Shown piece after piece: positions 26,141 to 35,229 of a stretch of DNA of 59,604 bases (the first letter of the stretch is position 1; the number at the start of each line of letters is the position of its first letter). The stretch spans positions 1 through 59,604 of the forward strand of contig NZ_CYGX02000019.1 of assembly GCF_900019265.1 (NCBI RefSeq). Direction: 5' to 3'. Source of the DNA: Paraburkholderia ribeironis. Lineage in GTDB: Bacteria; Pseudomonadota; Gammaproteobacteria; Burkholderiales; Burkholderiaceae. Below the pieces are notes generated by a model. It ran no database searches. It worked only from the letters and a program-made list of their open reading frames with translations, and was not told where the DNA came from. The position numbers and the translations under genes were made by a program.

Positions 26141-29100
26141 ATGAACAGGTTATCGGCTGCATTTGCGTTGGTTCTGACTGCGGTTCTTTGTGCGTGTAGC
26201 GGCGGTGAATCAGGGAGTGATTCGAATAGCGGTGATTTCGCTGCGAATCTGGCGCAGCAGAGAAGTCATCTCATGACAATCGCCACGCCAGCGAAGGCGC
26301 AATGGTCGAACGTCACCACACTGTCTCTCGTTCCTTCCCTCGCGTCGCCTTTGCCCAACGGCAAGGTTTTGCTGTTTGCGGCAGACTCTCAATTCAGCTT
26401 TACGATGAATCAGTCCGGTGCGGGAGGCGCTCAGACCTATTCGACTTTATATGACCCGAACACCAATGCAGCCACAGACGTGCTGGTAAGCAATACGGGA
26501 CATGAGATGTTCTGCTCGGGCACCAGTAACTTGATGGATGGCCGCCTGCTGATTGCAGGCGGTGGAGACGATGCCAAGACCAGCATTTATGACCCCGCAT
26601 CCAACACCTGGACATCGTCTGGTCTACTGAACATTCCCCGTGCCTACAATGCGAACACGGTGCTCGCGAATGGTTCGGTGCTGACCTTGGGTGGCTCCTG
26701 GCTGGGAGGATCGGCCGACAAGAATGCCGAAATCTGGTCGCCCTCGACCGGCAACTGGAGTCTGCTGAGTGGCGTGCCTGTTTCGCCTTTTCTGGAGCCG
26801 GGACAAAGTTCTCCCGACCTCTATGTGGCGGACAGCCACTTGTGGCTGATTCCTGCCGGCAACGGCAAGGTCTTCCATGCCGGCGCGGGCGAGCAAATGC
26901 ACTGGATCAGCACGCAAGGCAGCGGCAGCGTGACGAGCGCAGGGGTCCGTGGCGACGACGTATTCGCCTTTCACGGCAATACCGTCATGTATGACACGGG
27001 CAAGGTACTGAAAGAGGGCGGGTCGCCGCAAAACGTCAATGCACCGTCGAGCAGCGCCGCATACGTGATTGATCTGAACACCGGCGTCAATGTGCGCAAG
27101 ATCAACCCGATGAACTTCACGCGTTCATACCACAATTCCGTAGTCCTGCCGAACGGGCAGGTGGTCATCATTGGCGGGATGACCGTGGGCGGTCAGTTTA
27201 CGGACAGCAACGCGGTGATGCAGCCGGAGATTTTCGATCCCGTCACCGAAACCTTTACTTTGATGCCGGCAATGGCCGTTCCGCGGGACTATCACAGTGT
27301 CGCCGTACTGCTGGCCGACGGTCGCGTGCTGGCGGCCGGTGGCGGATTGTGCGGCGCGGGGTGTGCCGCGAATCACCCTGATTTGCAGATCCTCACGCCG
27401 AACTATCTGCTCAACTCGGATGGCACGCCTGCAGTGCGGCCCGCGATCACGAGCGCGCCGAGCTACGCGAGCTACGGCAGCGTCATCAATGTGACGACGG
27501 ATTCGACGGTCACCGCGTTTTCGCTGGTAAGGGTCGCGTCGACCACGCATACGGTGAACAACGACCAGCGCCGCTTATCGCTTACTTTCAGCAGTAGCGG
27601 TGCGAACAGCTATCAGCTCAACGTCCCCAGCAATCCCGGATGGGCAGTGCCTGGCGTATACATGCTCTTCGGCATGAACAGCAACGGCACGCCGTCGATT
27701 GCGAAAATGATCACGGTTGGCGGCAACGGCGCCCCCGTGCTTACGCCTCCAGACACGCAGACCAGTTACGTGGGGACCGCTGTATCAGTCGCGCTTCAGG
27801 CAGGTGCGAACGGCGGTGCGGCGATTTCCTTCAGCGCCGCGGGTCTGCCTCCGGGTTTGAGCATCAATGCGTCCACGGGCGTGATCACCGGCACTCCGAC
27901 AACCCAGGGAACCTTTTATCCCACCGTGACGGTCGCCAACGGCAGCAGTCGTGTCAGCTCCTATCTGGAATGGGACGTCGGCGCTACGGCTCCTTCGCGC
28001 GGCGTCGGGCAGGTGTACGGGTCTCCCGCTGCAGGTACGGCTTTTACCGATGCCGTCGCAGGACCGCTGACCGCCGTGAATCTGCATGCCGGATGGTGGC
28101 TGGATAGCATCCAGGGCGTGAACGCATCTGGCCCGCTCGCGTTGCACGGCGGGTCGGGAGGCAATGCCGCGGCGTTCACGGTGCCCGCAGGGCAATATCT
28201 GGTTCGTATCTTCGGCATCGCGGGCGATTCGGCGATTGCGCAGATCAGTTTCGTCACCAACACAGGGCAGACTTTCGGCTCGTATGGTTCCGATCAGGGG
28301 CAAACCCACAATACGCCGTTCGACTACACCGTCCCTCAGGGCACGCAGATTGTCGGCTTCACCGGCAGTGCGGGCCAGTACCTGAACGCACTCGGCGTGC
28401 TTTATAGCCCGGTCGTGACAGCGCCCGTCATGCCCGTTATCGCGACGCCCACTGCGCCCACTTCCTATGTTGGCGTGCAGACCTCACTTGCGCTGTCGGC
28501 CAGCGAGCCAGGCTCGAATACGTTGACGTATTCCGCCACCGGCTTGCCGCCCGGCGTGCTGATCAATCCGTCCACGGGCGTTATCGCCGGCTTCCCGACC
28601 GCGGCGGGCAGCTACCCCGTGAACGCGAGCGTCAGCGACGGGAATGGGGGCAGCGCCAGCACCAGCTTTACCTGGGTCATTCAACCGCCGATCCCTGTCA
28701 TTCAGCCTGTTAGCGCACCGCCTGCCGTCAGTGGGGCGGCCGTCAATTACTCGGTAGATGCCGGCACCGGCACGTTCCAGTACACGTGGAATTTCGGCGA
28801 TGGCAGCCCGACGACGGCCCTCAGTTCGGCCAACACAGCCAGCTATACCTATGCCAGCCCGGGTGTCTATACCGTCACTGTCACGGCGCAAAATTCAACA
28901 GGTGTTTCTGTCACGCGCACCTTCGTGCAAGCGGTTACGGCCAGCGCCGCTACAGGCGGCAGCGCGCAAAGTTCATCCAGCATCGCGGTCGAGAAACGTA
29001 GCAGTGCGAGCGATCGGCTTTGGGTTGTCAATTCCGACAACGGCAGCGTGTCGGTCATCGATACCGCAAGCAATACCATGGTCGCCGAAATTCCCGTGGG

Positions 29101-31282
29101 CAACGAGCCGCGCACGGTCGCCATCAATGGCGCAACGGCAGTCGTGACCAACAAGGAGTCCGCCACGCTGAGCGTGTTGAGCACCGCCAGCCTGAGCGTG
29201 GTCAAAACTGTCGCGATGCCGCGTGCGACGCAGCCCTACGGCGTGCTGATCGGTCCTGACGGCAGCGCATATGTGAGTCTCGAGGCCACGGGGCAGGTCC
29301 TCAAGTTCGACACCAGTTGGACGCAAACCGCGAGCGCGGCCGTTCCCGGTGTCCGTCATCTCGCGTTGAGCGCCGACGGCAAGCGTCTGTTTGCCAGCCG
29401 CTTCATCACGGCGCCGCAGCCGGGCGAGAACACCAAGTCGGTGCAAACGAGCGTCAATGGCGTGGCGACAGGCGGCACGGTGACCGAACTGAGTCCGACG
29501 AATCTGGCGCAGGTGCGCCAGATGGTGCTCAAGTTCAGCCCGTTGCCCGATACGGTTGTATCGGGGCGCGGCGTGCCCAATTATCTGGGTGCTCTCGCTA
29601 TTTCGCCCGACGGCGCCAATGCATGGGTGCCGTCCAAGCAGGACAACATTCAACGCGGCAGTTACCGCGACGGCAATCCGCTGGATTTCCAGACGACCGT
29701 GAGGGCGGTGACATCGCACCTGGATCTGAGCGCCAATACGGAGGATCTTGCCGGCCGCGTGTTCCACGTCAACAGTGGCTTTGCGACTGCCGCCGTCTAT
29801 CATCCCAGTGGCGCATATCTGTTCGTCGCGCTCGAAACTTCACGTGAAATTGCTGTGCTCGACGTCGCGGGCAAACGAGAAATCTTGCGTGTCGCAGCGG
29901 GTCGCGCTCCTGATGGGTTGAGCCTGTCGTCCGATGGCACGAAGCTTTATGTGTACAACTTCATGGATCGCACGGTGGGCGTCTATGATCTGAGCCTTCT
30001 GCTGAAGTACGGTTCGCTGGGGCTGCCTCAGCTTGCGACAATGACTACCATTGGCACGGAGAAACTGCCCGCCAACGTCCTGGAGGGGAAGCAGTATTTC
30101 TACGACGCGCAAGATACCCGCCTCGCACGCGACCGTTGGATGAGCTGTGCGTCTTGTCACAACGAAGGGGGACAGGACGGGCGCGTGTGGGATTTCACGA
30201 GTCTGGGCGAGGGCTTGCGTAACACCATCATGCTGCGCGGACGCGCGGGTGGTCATGGCAACAAGCACTGGAGCGCCAATTTTGACGAAATTCAGGACTT
30301 CGAAGGACAAATACGTTCCTTTGCCCAAGGCACGGGCTTGATGACCGATCAGCAATTCAATACAGGCACCCGCAACCAGCCGTTGGGTGACCCGAAGGCC
30401 GGCGTCAGTGCGGACCTGGACGCATTGGCGGCTTACGTCACATCGTTCAACGTCTTTAGTCCGAGCCCCTACCGCAACGCGGACGGCAGCCTGACAAGCG
30501 CTGCCGTGGCTGGCAAAGCGGTATTTGCCGCACAGTGCTCCAGTTGCCATGGCGGTGTCAACTTTACGGATAGCTACACATTTGCCGGCACTTCCACAGC
30601 GGATCTGCACAACATCGGCACGCTTTACGCCGGTAGCGGCAATCGCCTGGGAGGAGCGCTTCCCGGTTTCGACACACCGACGCTGCGCGACGTATGGCTG
30701 AGCGCACCGTATCTGCATGACGGCTCGGCACCGACCATTGGCGCGGCGATTACGGCACACACCAGTCTGAGCCTGAGCGCCGCGGACCTGGCGTCTGTTT
30801 CGGCCTATGTTTTGCAAATCGGCTCGGAGGAGTCTGCCGCTCCGGTTGCGCCCGGCTCCTATAACACGAGCCCCATCTTCGGTACGCCCTCCGCTGGCAC
30901 TGCGTTCACCGACGTCGCCAAAGCGGGAGCGCCGCTCACCGGCGTCAAGCTGAATAGCGGTTGGTGGCTGGACAACATTCAAGGCGTGACCAGCGCGGGT
31001 GCGTTGGCGGCGCATGGCGGCACGGGGGGGACGGCTGCGAGCTTCGCTTTGCCAGCGGGTCAGTATTTGGTGGGGATTTCCGGTATCGCGGGCGATTCAA
31101 CCATTTCGCAAATCTCTTTCATCAGCAATACCGGCAAAGCTTACGGGCCATATGGACAGAATCTGGGGCAGACGACCAGCAAACCGTTTAACTATACGGT
31201 GCCCGCGGGCAACAAGATTTACGGCTTCACCGGCGCGAGCGGCGTCTATCTCAACGCGATCGGGGTCATCTATGGTCCGTGA
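26141..31282 (+). CDS. Giant lipoprotein: copper-radical oxidase fused to lectin, propeller and dihaem domains
   Basis: A 1713-residue exported protein. The lipobox LCAC (Cys19) predicts a lipid anchor. Residues ~50-528 are a galactose-oxidase-type beta-propeller with C-terminal domain. Expected active-site residues are all present: Cys125 (MFCSG) and Tyr169 (RAYN) for the thioether cofactor, Trp187 (GGSW), Tyr384-His385 (DYHS) and His470 (THTVNNDQRR). Then come an Ig-like putative domain (530-612), a jacalin-like domain (~624-757), a second Ig-like domain (763-849), a PKD domain (850-935), a YVTN-type beta-propeller (~955-1290), a dihaem cytochrome-peroxidase-like domain with CASCH (1336-1340) and CSSCH (1466-1470), and a second jacalin-like domain (~1578-1712). 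It likely oxidises sugar alcohols or aldehydes bound by the lectins (inference). A cytochrome and a copper chaperone follow. Confidence 0.88.
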   Translation: MNRLSAAFALVLTAVLCACSGGESGSDSNSGDFAANLAQQRSHLMTIATPAKAQWSNVTTLSLVPSLASPLPNGKVLLFAADSQFSFTMNQSGAGGAQTYSTLYDPNTNAATDVLVSNTGHEMFCSGTSNLMDGRLLIAGGGDDAKTSIYDPASNTWTSSGLLNIPRAYNANTVLANGSVLTLGGSWLGGSADKNAEIWSPSTGNWSLLSGVPVSPFLEPGQSSPDLYVADSHLWLIPAGNGKVFHAGAGEQMHWISTQGSGSVTSAGVRGDDVFAFHGNTVMYDTGKVLKEGGSPQNVNAPSSSAAYVIDLNTGVNVRKINPMNFTRSYHNSVVLPNGQVVIIGGMTVGGQFTDSNAVMQPEIFDPVTETFTLMPAMAVPRDYHSVAVLLADGRVLAAGGGLCGAGCAANHPDLQILTPNYLLNSDGTPAVRPAITSAPSYASYGSVINVTTDSTVTAFSLVRVASTTHTVNNDQRRLSLTFSSSGANSYQLNVPSNPGWAVPGVYMLFGMNSNGTPSIAKMITVGGNGAPVLTPPDTQTSYVGTAVSVALQAGANGGAAISFSAAGLPPGLSINASTGVITGTPTTQGTFYPTVTVANGSSRVSSYLEWDVGATAPSRGVGQVYGSPAAGTAFTDAVAGPLTAVNLHAGWWLDSIQGVNASGPLALHGGSGGNAAAFTVPAGQYLVRIFGIAGDSAIAQISFVTNTGQTFGSYGSDQGQTHNTPFDYTVPQGTQIVGFTGSAGQYLNALGVLYSPVVTAPVMPVIATPTAPTSYVGVQTSLALSASEPGSNTLTYSATGLPPGVLINPSTGVIAGFPTAAGSYPVNASVSDGNGGSASTSFTWVIQPPIPVIQPVSAPPAVSGAAVNYSVDAGTGTFQYTWNFGDGSPTTALSSANTASYTYASPGVYTVTVTAQNSTGVSVTRTFVQAVTASAATGGSAQSSSSIAVEKRSSASDRLWVVNSDNGSVSVIDTASNTMVAEIPVGNEPRTVAINGATAVVTNKESATLSVLSTASLSVVKTVAMPRATQPYGVLIGPDGSAYVSLEATGQVLKFDTSWTQTASAAVPGVRHLALSADGKRLFASRFITAPQPGENTKSVQTSVNGVATGGTVTELSPTNLAQVRQMVLKFSPLPDTVVSGRGVPNYLGALAISPDGANAWVPSKQDNIQRGSYRDGNPLDFQTTVRAVTSHLDLSANTEDLAGRVFHVNSGFATAAVYHPSGAYLFVALETSREIAVLDVAGKREILRVAAGRAPDGLSLSSDGTKLYVYNFMDRTVGVYDLSLLLKYGSLGLPQLATMTTIGTEKLPANVLEGKQYFYDAQDTRLARDRWMSCASCHNEGGQDGRVWDFTSLGEGLRNTIMLRGRAGGHGNKHWSANFDEIQDFEGQIRSFAQGTGLMTDQQFNTGTRNQPLGDPKAGVSADLDALAAYVTSFNVFSPSPYRNADGSLTSAAVAGKAVFAAQCSSCHGGVNFTDSYTFAGTSTADLHNIGTLYAGSGNRLGGALPGFDTPTLRDVWLSAPYLHDGSAPTIGAAITAHTSLSLSAADLASVSAYVLQIGSEESAAPVAPGSYNTSPIFGTPSAGTAFTDVAKAGAPLTGVKLNSGWWLDNIQGVTSAGALAAHGGTGGTAASFALPAGQYLVGISGIAGDSTISQISFISNTGKAYGPYGQNLGQTTSKPFNYTVPAGNKIYGFTGASGVYLNAIGVIYGP

Positions 31283-31285
31283 CGG

Positions 31286-31801
31286 ATGGCGACAGGGGAC
31301 GCAAGAGGTTGGCGAGGCATGATCGGGCGCGACGCACGCTCGCGGGCGGTGCGCTGGTATTGGAGCGGGGCGCTCGTCGTTGTGGCATGCGTCTGGATCG
31401 GTTGGCAGGCACTGACCCGGTGGCAAACGTCGGTCGCCGCTCACGACGCGGAACTCGCCCAGGGCAGGCAACTATACGAAGCGGCTGTGCCGATACGAGC
31501 CCGACTTGCGGGCCACCATCTCGATCTTCCGCCGGCTGCCACACGCTGCGCCAATTGCCATGCCACTGCAATACAGATAGGGCAAGCCGGGTTCGCCCCG
31601 GCACTCACGGCGACGCTGCTGACCGAAAGCCATCCGCGGCGCGGCGGTCCCGCAAGCAGATATGATGTGGCCGCTTTTTGCCGGGCGGTGCGTGACGGGC
31701 TAGATCCGAATAGCGTCATCATCGACGAGGTGATGCCCCGTTACGACATGAGCCGGGAGCAATGCTCGGCACTATGGGTTTTTTTAACTCAGGAATACTG
31801 A
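31286..31801 (+). CDS. Membrane-anchored monohaem c-type cytochrome
   Basis: A 171-residue protein with one N-terminal membrane segment (about residues 26-43, WYWSGALVVVACVWIGW) and a periplasmic domain carrying one haem c motif, CANCH (88-92). A late methionine in DEVMPRYDM could be the sixth haem ligand. It begins four bases after the giant oxidase stop, so the two are surely co-transcribed. An ATG at 31319 with AGAGG ten bases upstream is a plausible alternative start that keeps the membrane segment. I take it to be the electron acceptor or relay for the oxidase (inference); the family is otherwise unnamed. Confidence 0.82.
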   Translation: MATGDARGWRGMIGRDARSRAVRWYWSGALVVVACVWIGWQALTRWQTSVAAHDAELAQGRQLYEAAVPIRARLAGHHLDLPPAATRCANCHATAIQIGQAGFAPALTATLLTESHPRRGGPASRYDVAAFCRAVRDGLDPNSVIIDEVMPRYDMSREQCSALWVFLTQEY

Positions 31802-31846
31802 TTATCATGCATCGCTACTCTCACCCGGTTGATAGATAACGTTCCC

Positions 31847-32452
31847 ATGAGCTTTTCACCCATGCGCAGAGCCGTGCTGCGCACCGCATCGGCTTTGGCG
31901 CTCTCTGGCGTATGTGAGGTGTCGCGCGCACATAACAGTGCGGGTATCGTGAAGCCGCCGCTCGACGTTCCGGACATGGATCTGATGCTGGACACGGGCC
32001 GCCAGACGACCTTGCGCAAACTGCTCATCGGTCGTGCAACGGCACTGCAACTGATGTTCACGGGTTGCAGCGCCACCTGTCCGATTCAGGGTGCCTTGTT
32101 CGCACAGGTGCAGAATTACTTGTCGAACAACACGCTGCCGCTTCAGTTGGTATCCTGCAGCATCGATCCGCTGGGCGACAATGCGCGAGCGATGCAAACG
32201 TGGCTGGCGAGGTTTGGCTCGCGTGCAGGTTGGGTGGGCGCGATTCCCGATCCCAGCAAGCTGGATGCGTGGCTCGATTTCCTGAACGGCCGGGCCGCTG
32301 GTGTCGATCGGCATACCGGTCAGGTATTTTTCTTTAACCATCAGGCGCAGTTGAATTTGCGTACGGTTGACTTTCCTCAACCTGAAGAAGTTGCGCGCTT
32401 GCTGGTATCGCTCGCGGGGCAAGGGCAAGGGCAAGGGCAAGGGCGGAGCTGA
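31847..32452 (+). CDS. SCO1/SenC-family copper chaperone
   Basis: A 201-residue thioredoxin-fold protein of the SCO/SenC family. The copper ligands are in place: CSATC (Cys74 and Cys78, in FTGCSATCP) and His156 (VDRHTGQV). The N-terminus MRRAVLRTASALALSG is a signal sequence or anchor. SCO proteins deliver copper to cytochrome oxidase and, in some bacteria, to other copper enzymes. Here no cytochrome oxidase gene is nearby and a copper-radical oxidase is two genes upstream, so that oxidase is the obvious client (inference). The C-terminus ends in a Gly-Gln repeat (GQGQGQGQG) from a 6-bp DNA repeat. I prefer the ATG at 31847 over a TTG at 31829. Confidence 0.87.
   Translation: MSFSPMRRAVLRTASALALSGVCEVSRAHNSAGIVKPPLDVPDMDLMLDTGRQTTLRKLLIGRATALQLMFTGCSATCPIQGALFAQVQNYLSNNTLPLQLVSCSIDPLGDNARAMQTWLARFGSRAGWVGAIPDPSKLDAWLDFLNGRAAGVDRHTGQVFFFNHQAQLNLRTVDFPQPEEVARLLVSLAGQGQGQGQGRS
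32412..32447 (+). repeat. Hexanucleotide repeat at the end of the SCO gene
   Basis: GGGCAA is repeated about five times at the 3' end of the gene, coding for Gly-Gln. It is a likely slippage site that changes the length of the tail. Confidence 0.75.
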
Positions 32453-32634
32453 GGGATGCAATTCGCGCGCTAATGCATCGATACAAGACGCTCTAGCCTG
32501 GCTTTCGTTGCAGCCGCGAATTGAGGGTTCGCCGATGAACCTTCCACTGTCCGAACCGTCGTCCACGATCGGCCAGCTCGAACAGTTACGCAGAGCGGCG
32601 CCGCGCAGATTCGCGCGGCGCTATCGCACGATGC

Positions 32635-33837
32635 TCAGGTATCGGTCCAGCCGCCGGAATCGTCGTTGCTGCCCATGTCGACGTCGCCGCCGCCGCCGTT
32701 ATCGCTCCAGTCGTTCGATCCCTGGCCGAAGTCGAGGCCGCCGCCATTGCCGCCTTCGTTGCGACGGCGCCGGGCTTCGTCGTCGACGATCACGTCGCGT
32801 TCCACCACGCGCTCACGTCCGGAATTCAGTGCCTCGCCGAGCAGCACGCCGGTCAGCAAACCGCCCATGCCGCCGCCGAACCCGCCGCCTTGCTGCACGA
32901 TGACCGGCGGTTGCTGCTGATACGGCCCTTGCTGCGGATAAGGCGCTTGTGGGGGATAGGGCGCTTGCGGCGGGTTGCCGAAACGTTCGGCTTCCTGCGC
33001 ATAGGGCGACTGCTGACTGCCGGCGGCTGGCGCGGCAGCCGGATCGGGCCGCCCGTCGGCGCGAGCGCGCAGGCTGCCGACGCGTTGCTCGAGTTCGTCG
33101 AGCTGATACGGCGGCAGCGGATTCTTGCCGTTCGACAAGGTTTCGACGACACCGCGCAGCTGGTCTTCGGTCGTTTCGACTTCCTTCTCCAGCGCCTCAT
33201 GACCCGGCGCAGTGGACAGCTTCACATCGAGCTTCAGCGAGCGCACGGTGTTGAGCATGTCCGTCGCGCGCTTGAGTTGCACGCGACGATCGTCGTCGGC
33301 GCGCGTATCTTCTTGCGTGCGGGCGCGGCGCACGGTCCAGCGCAGCACCAGCGCGATCGCCACAAGCAGAACAATGATACCGATCCACATACCCACCCCC
33401 GGACCATGCCGTTGTTGCGCTTGCGAGATCATCGCCGACTGTTGCTGCACGGCAGGCGCATTCTGCTGTACGAACGGATTCGCGGCGCGATTGGATGTGT
33501 TGCCGCCCGCGCGTTCCGCGTCCCGGCGGATACGTGCTTCGGTTTGCGCGAAACGGCCCGGGTCGGTGAAGCGGATTTGCGGGTCGAGCGTCTTCGCCTG
33601 TTGCACCTGGGCGAGCGCGTCGCCATAGCGGCCTTCGCGATCGAGCACCTGGGCGTACAGATAATGCGCGCGAGCATTGTTCGGATGGGCCTGCAGCACT
33701 TCGCCCAGACCGGCATCGGCCTGTTGCCAGTTGCCTTGCGCCATCGCCGATTCGATCTGCTGAACCGTGGGCAAGGCGAACGCCGCAGCCGATACCAGCA
33801 GCAATGAAGCGAATACGGATGCAAGAAATTTTTTCAT
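32635..33837 (-). CDS. TPR membrane protein with Gly-rich acidic tail
   Basis: A 400-residue protein of no named family that I know. Residues 1-21 are a signal peptide (MKKFLASVFASLLLVSAAAFA). TPR-like helices follow at about 25-95 (ANWQQADAGLGEVLQAHPNNARAHYLYAQVLDREGRYGDAL region). A Gln/Ala-rich linker and one membrane helix (about 150-170, MWIGIIVLLVAIALVLRW) come next. A charged cytoplasmic segment, a Pro/Gln/Tyr-rich stretch (APYPPQAPYPQ) and a Gly/Asp-rich tail (GGGFGGGMGG, DNGGGGDVDMG) complete it. The next gene upstream is a PspA-family protein 130 bases away on the same strand, so a role in envelope stress with PspA is suggested. Confidence 0.75.
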   Translation of the reverse strand: MKKFLASVFASLLLVSAAAFALPTVQQIESAMAQGNWQQADAGLGEVLQAHPNNARAHYLYAQVLDREGRYGDALAQVQQAKTLDPQIRFTDPGRFAQTEARIRRDAERAGGNTSNRAANPFVQQNAPAVQQQSAMISQAQQRHGPGVGMWIGIIVLLVAIALVLRWTVRRARTQEDTRADDDRRVQLKRATDMLNTVRSLKLDVKLSTAPGHEALEKEVETTEDQLRGVVETLSNGKNPLPPYQLDELEQRVGSLRARADGRPDPAAAPAAGSQQSPYAQEAERFGNPPQAPYPPQAPYPQQGPYQQQPPVIVQQGGGFGGGMGGLLTGVLLGEALNSGRERVVERDVIVDDEARRRRNEGGNGGGLDFGQGSNDWSDNGGGGDVDMGSNDDSGGWTDT

Positions 33838-33966
33838 TTGCGGACCGGGCGCGCAGCGCCCGTCTCCTTCAGTCATGTCGAGTGGCCGCGCGAGGCAGCG
33901 GCCAGCATACCGACGCACTACACGCGGACGCCCCGCATGCGCACGCCGGCATGTACGGCTGGCGCA

Positions 33967-34647
33967 TTACTGCGCCGGCGTGTTCAGCTGCTTCTTCAGC
34001 GCTTCCAGACGGTCTTCGACGGACGGGCCGCGGTTCAGGTCCGCGAGCTTGTCGTCGAGTGCCTTGCCGCTAGTCTCGTCGGCCGAATTCAGACGCGCGT
34101 CCGAACGGGCATTCGACAACGCGACCTTGTCTTCCAGCTTCTGGAAATCCTCGGACAGGTTCTTGCCGCCGATGCCGCCCAATGCGGTGGCCGCGACGTC
34201 TTTGGCCTGCGCGATCTGCTGCTTCGCCTGCAGGATGTTCGAGCGCGCGTTCAGGTCGTTGCGACGACCGCGCATGTCTTCGATCTGGCTCTTCAGTTGC
34301 GCAACCGATGGCTCGAGCGTGGTCAGTTCCCTGGCGAGCGCATCGCGTTCGGCTTCGGCCGTGGCCTGTGCGCCGAGCGCTTCACGCGCGAGCGCTTCGT
34401 CGCCCGCTTGCAGCGCGCGCTTTGCGCCGTCTTCATACTTCTTCGCCTTGTCCGCGGCGACGTCGCGCTTGCTTTGCTGCGTGGCCACTTGCGCCTGAAT
34501 CTCGATCAGCGAGTTCTCGGCCTTGCCGATGCTGTCGTCGAGTTCGCGCACGATCTGGCGCGAGTCGCGCGACGGATCTTGCACGGAGTCGGCCGCGTCG
34601 TTCAGGAGACCTTTGAGCGTGCGCGAAATGCTGTCAAAAAGCGACAT
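33967..34647 (-). CDS. pspA: PspA/IM30-family membrane-stress protein
   Basis: A 226-residue coiled-coil protein of the PspA/IM30 family, which binds and protects the inner membrane. It begins MSLFDSISRTLKGLLNDAADSVQDP, then has the family VRELDDSIGKAENSLIEIQAQVA region and long helices to about residue 200. GGAGG stands upstream of the start. No pspBC or pspF genes are in view, so it belongs to the stand-alone type found with other partners. The TPR protein downstream is the likely partner. Confidence 0.88.
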   Translation of the reverse strand: MSLFDSISRTLKGLLNDAADSVQDPSRDSRQIVRELDDSIGKAENSLIEIQAQVATQQSKRDVAADKAKKYEDGAKRALQAGDEALAREALGAQATAEAERDALARELTTLEPSVAQLKSQIEDMRGRRNDLNARSNILQAKQQIAQAKDVAATALGGIGGKNLSEDFQKLEDKVALSNARSDARLNSADETSGKALDDKLADLNRGPSVEDRLEALKKQLNTPAQ

Positions 34648-35229
34648 GAAAACCTCCAGGAAATGGTGTCGGCGCTGAATAATTCCGCGCGCTCAACTCT
34701 TGCTTTCAACCGCTACTCTACGCCGCTGCGCGAGATGCTGCGCAGCGTCCGGACCGAAGTTAGGGGCGCGCTCGCCAATTGCAATAGCGCGGCCGTCAAC
34801 GGTTCGATTTGAATAGGAATGGCGGAGAGTTTCAAAGGTTAAAACGCGACGGGTGATTGACTTGCTGGCGGATATTACACCACCAGCGTTCTTAAAAACG
34901 GCTTAAAGGTGTCATGCCGAAATGGCCGGCCGGTGGGGCGCGGCGGGTATTGCCGGAGATCGGCGAGAGGAGCGGGCGCGCTGTGCAAAAGGGTTGTGCG
35001 TCAATGATTGCGGGCGTCAGGGCGAGGGTTGCGCCGCGTTTGGCGATACAGGTTCGGTGACGCAAATCATGCATACAGCGCATGTATTAAAGACGCTTTG
35101 TCTTCCACGCAGATTGCGATTTAACTGATAAAGCTTGCAATATCGAAAGCTGGCTAATTCGAAATCGCGCGAATGTAACGATATGCAACTTGCCCGTTCA
35201 CGCCGCGCGAAATGCGGCGTAATTCTTAA
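34648..35229. other. Intergenic stretch without a gene
   Basis: No ORF here has family signs. The right part is AT-rich. An inverted repeat ACGCCGC (35200-35206) / GCGGCGT (35214-35220) lies just past the stop of the minus-strand gene at 35230, but without a T-run, so it is at best a weak terminator. The left part should hold the pspA promoter; I could not find a clear sigma-54 (GG-N10-GC) site. Confidence 0.5.
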
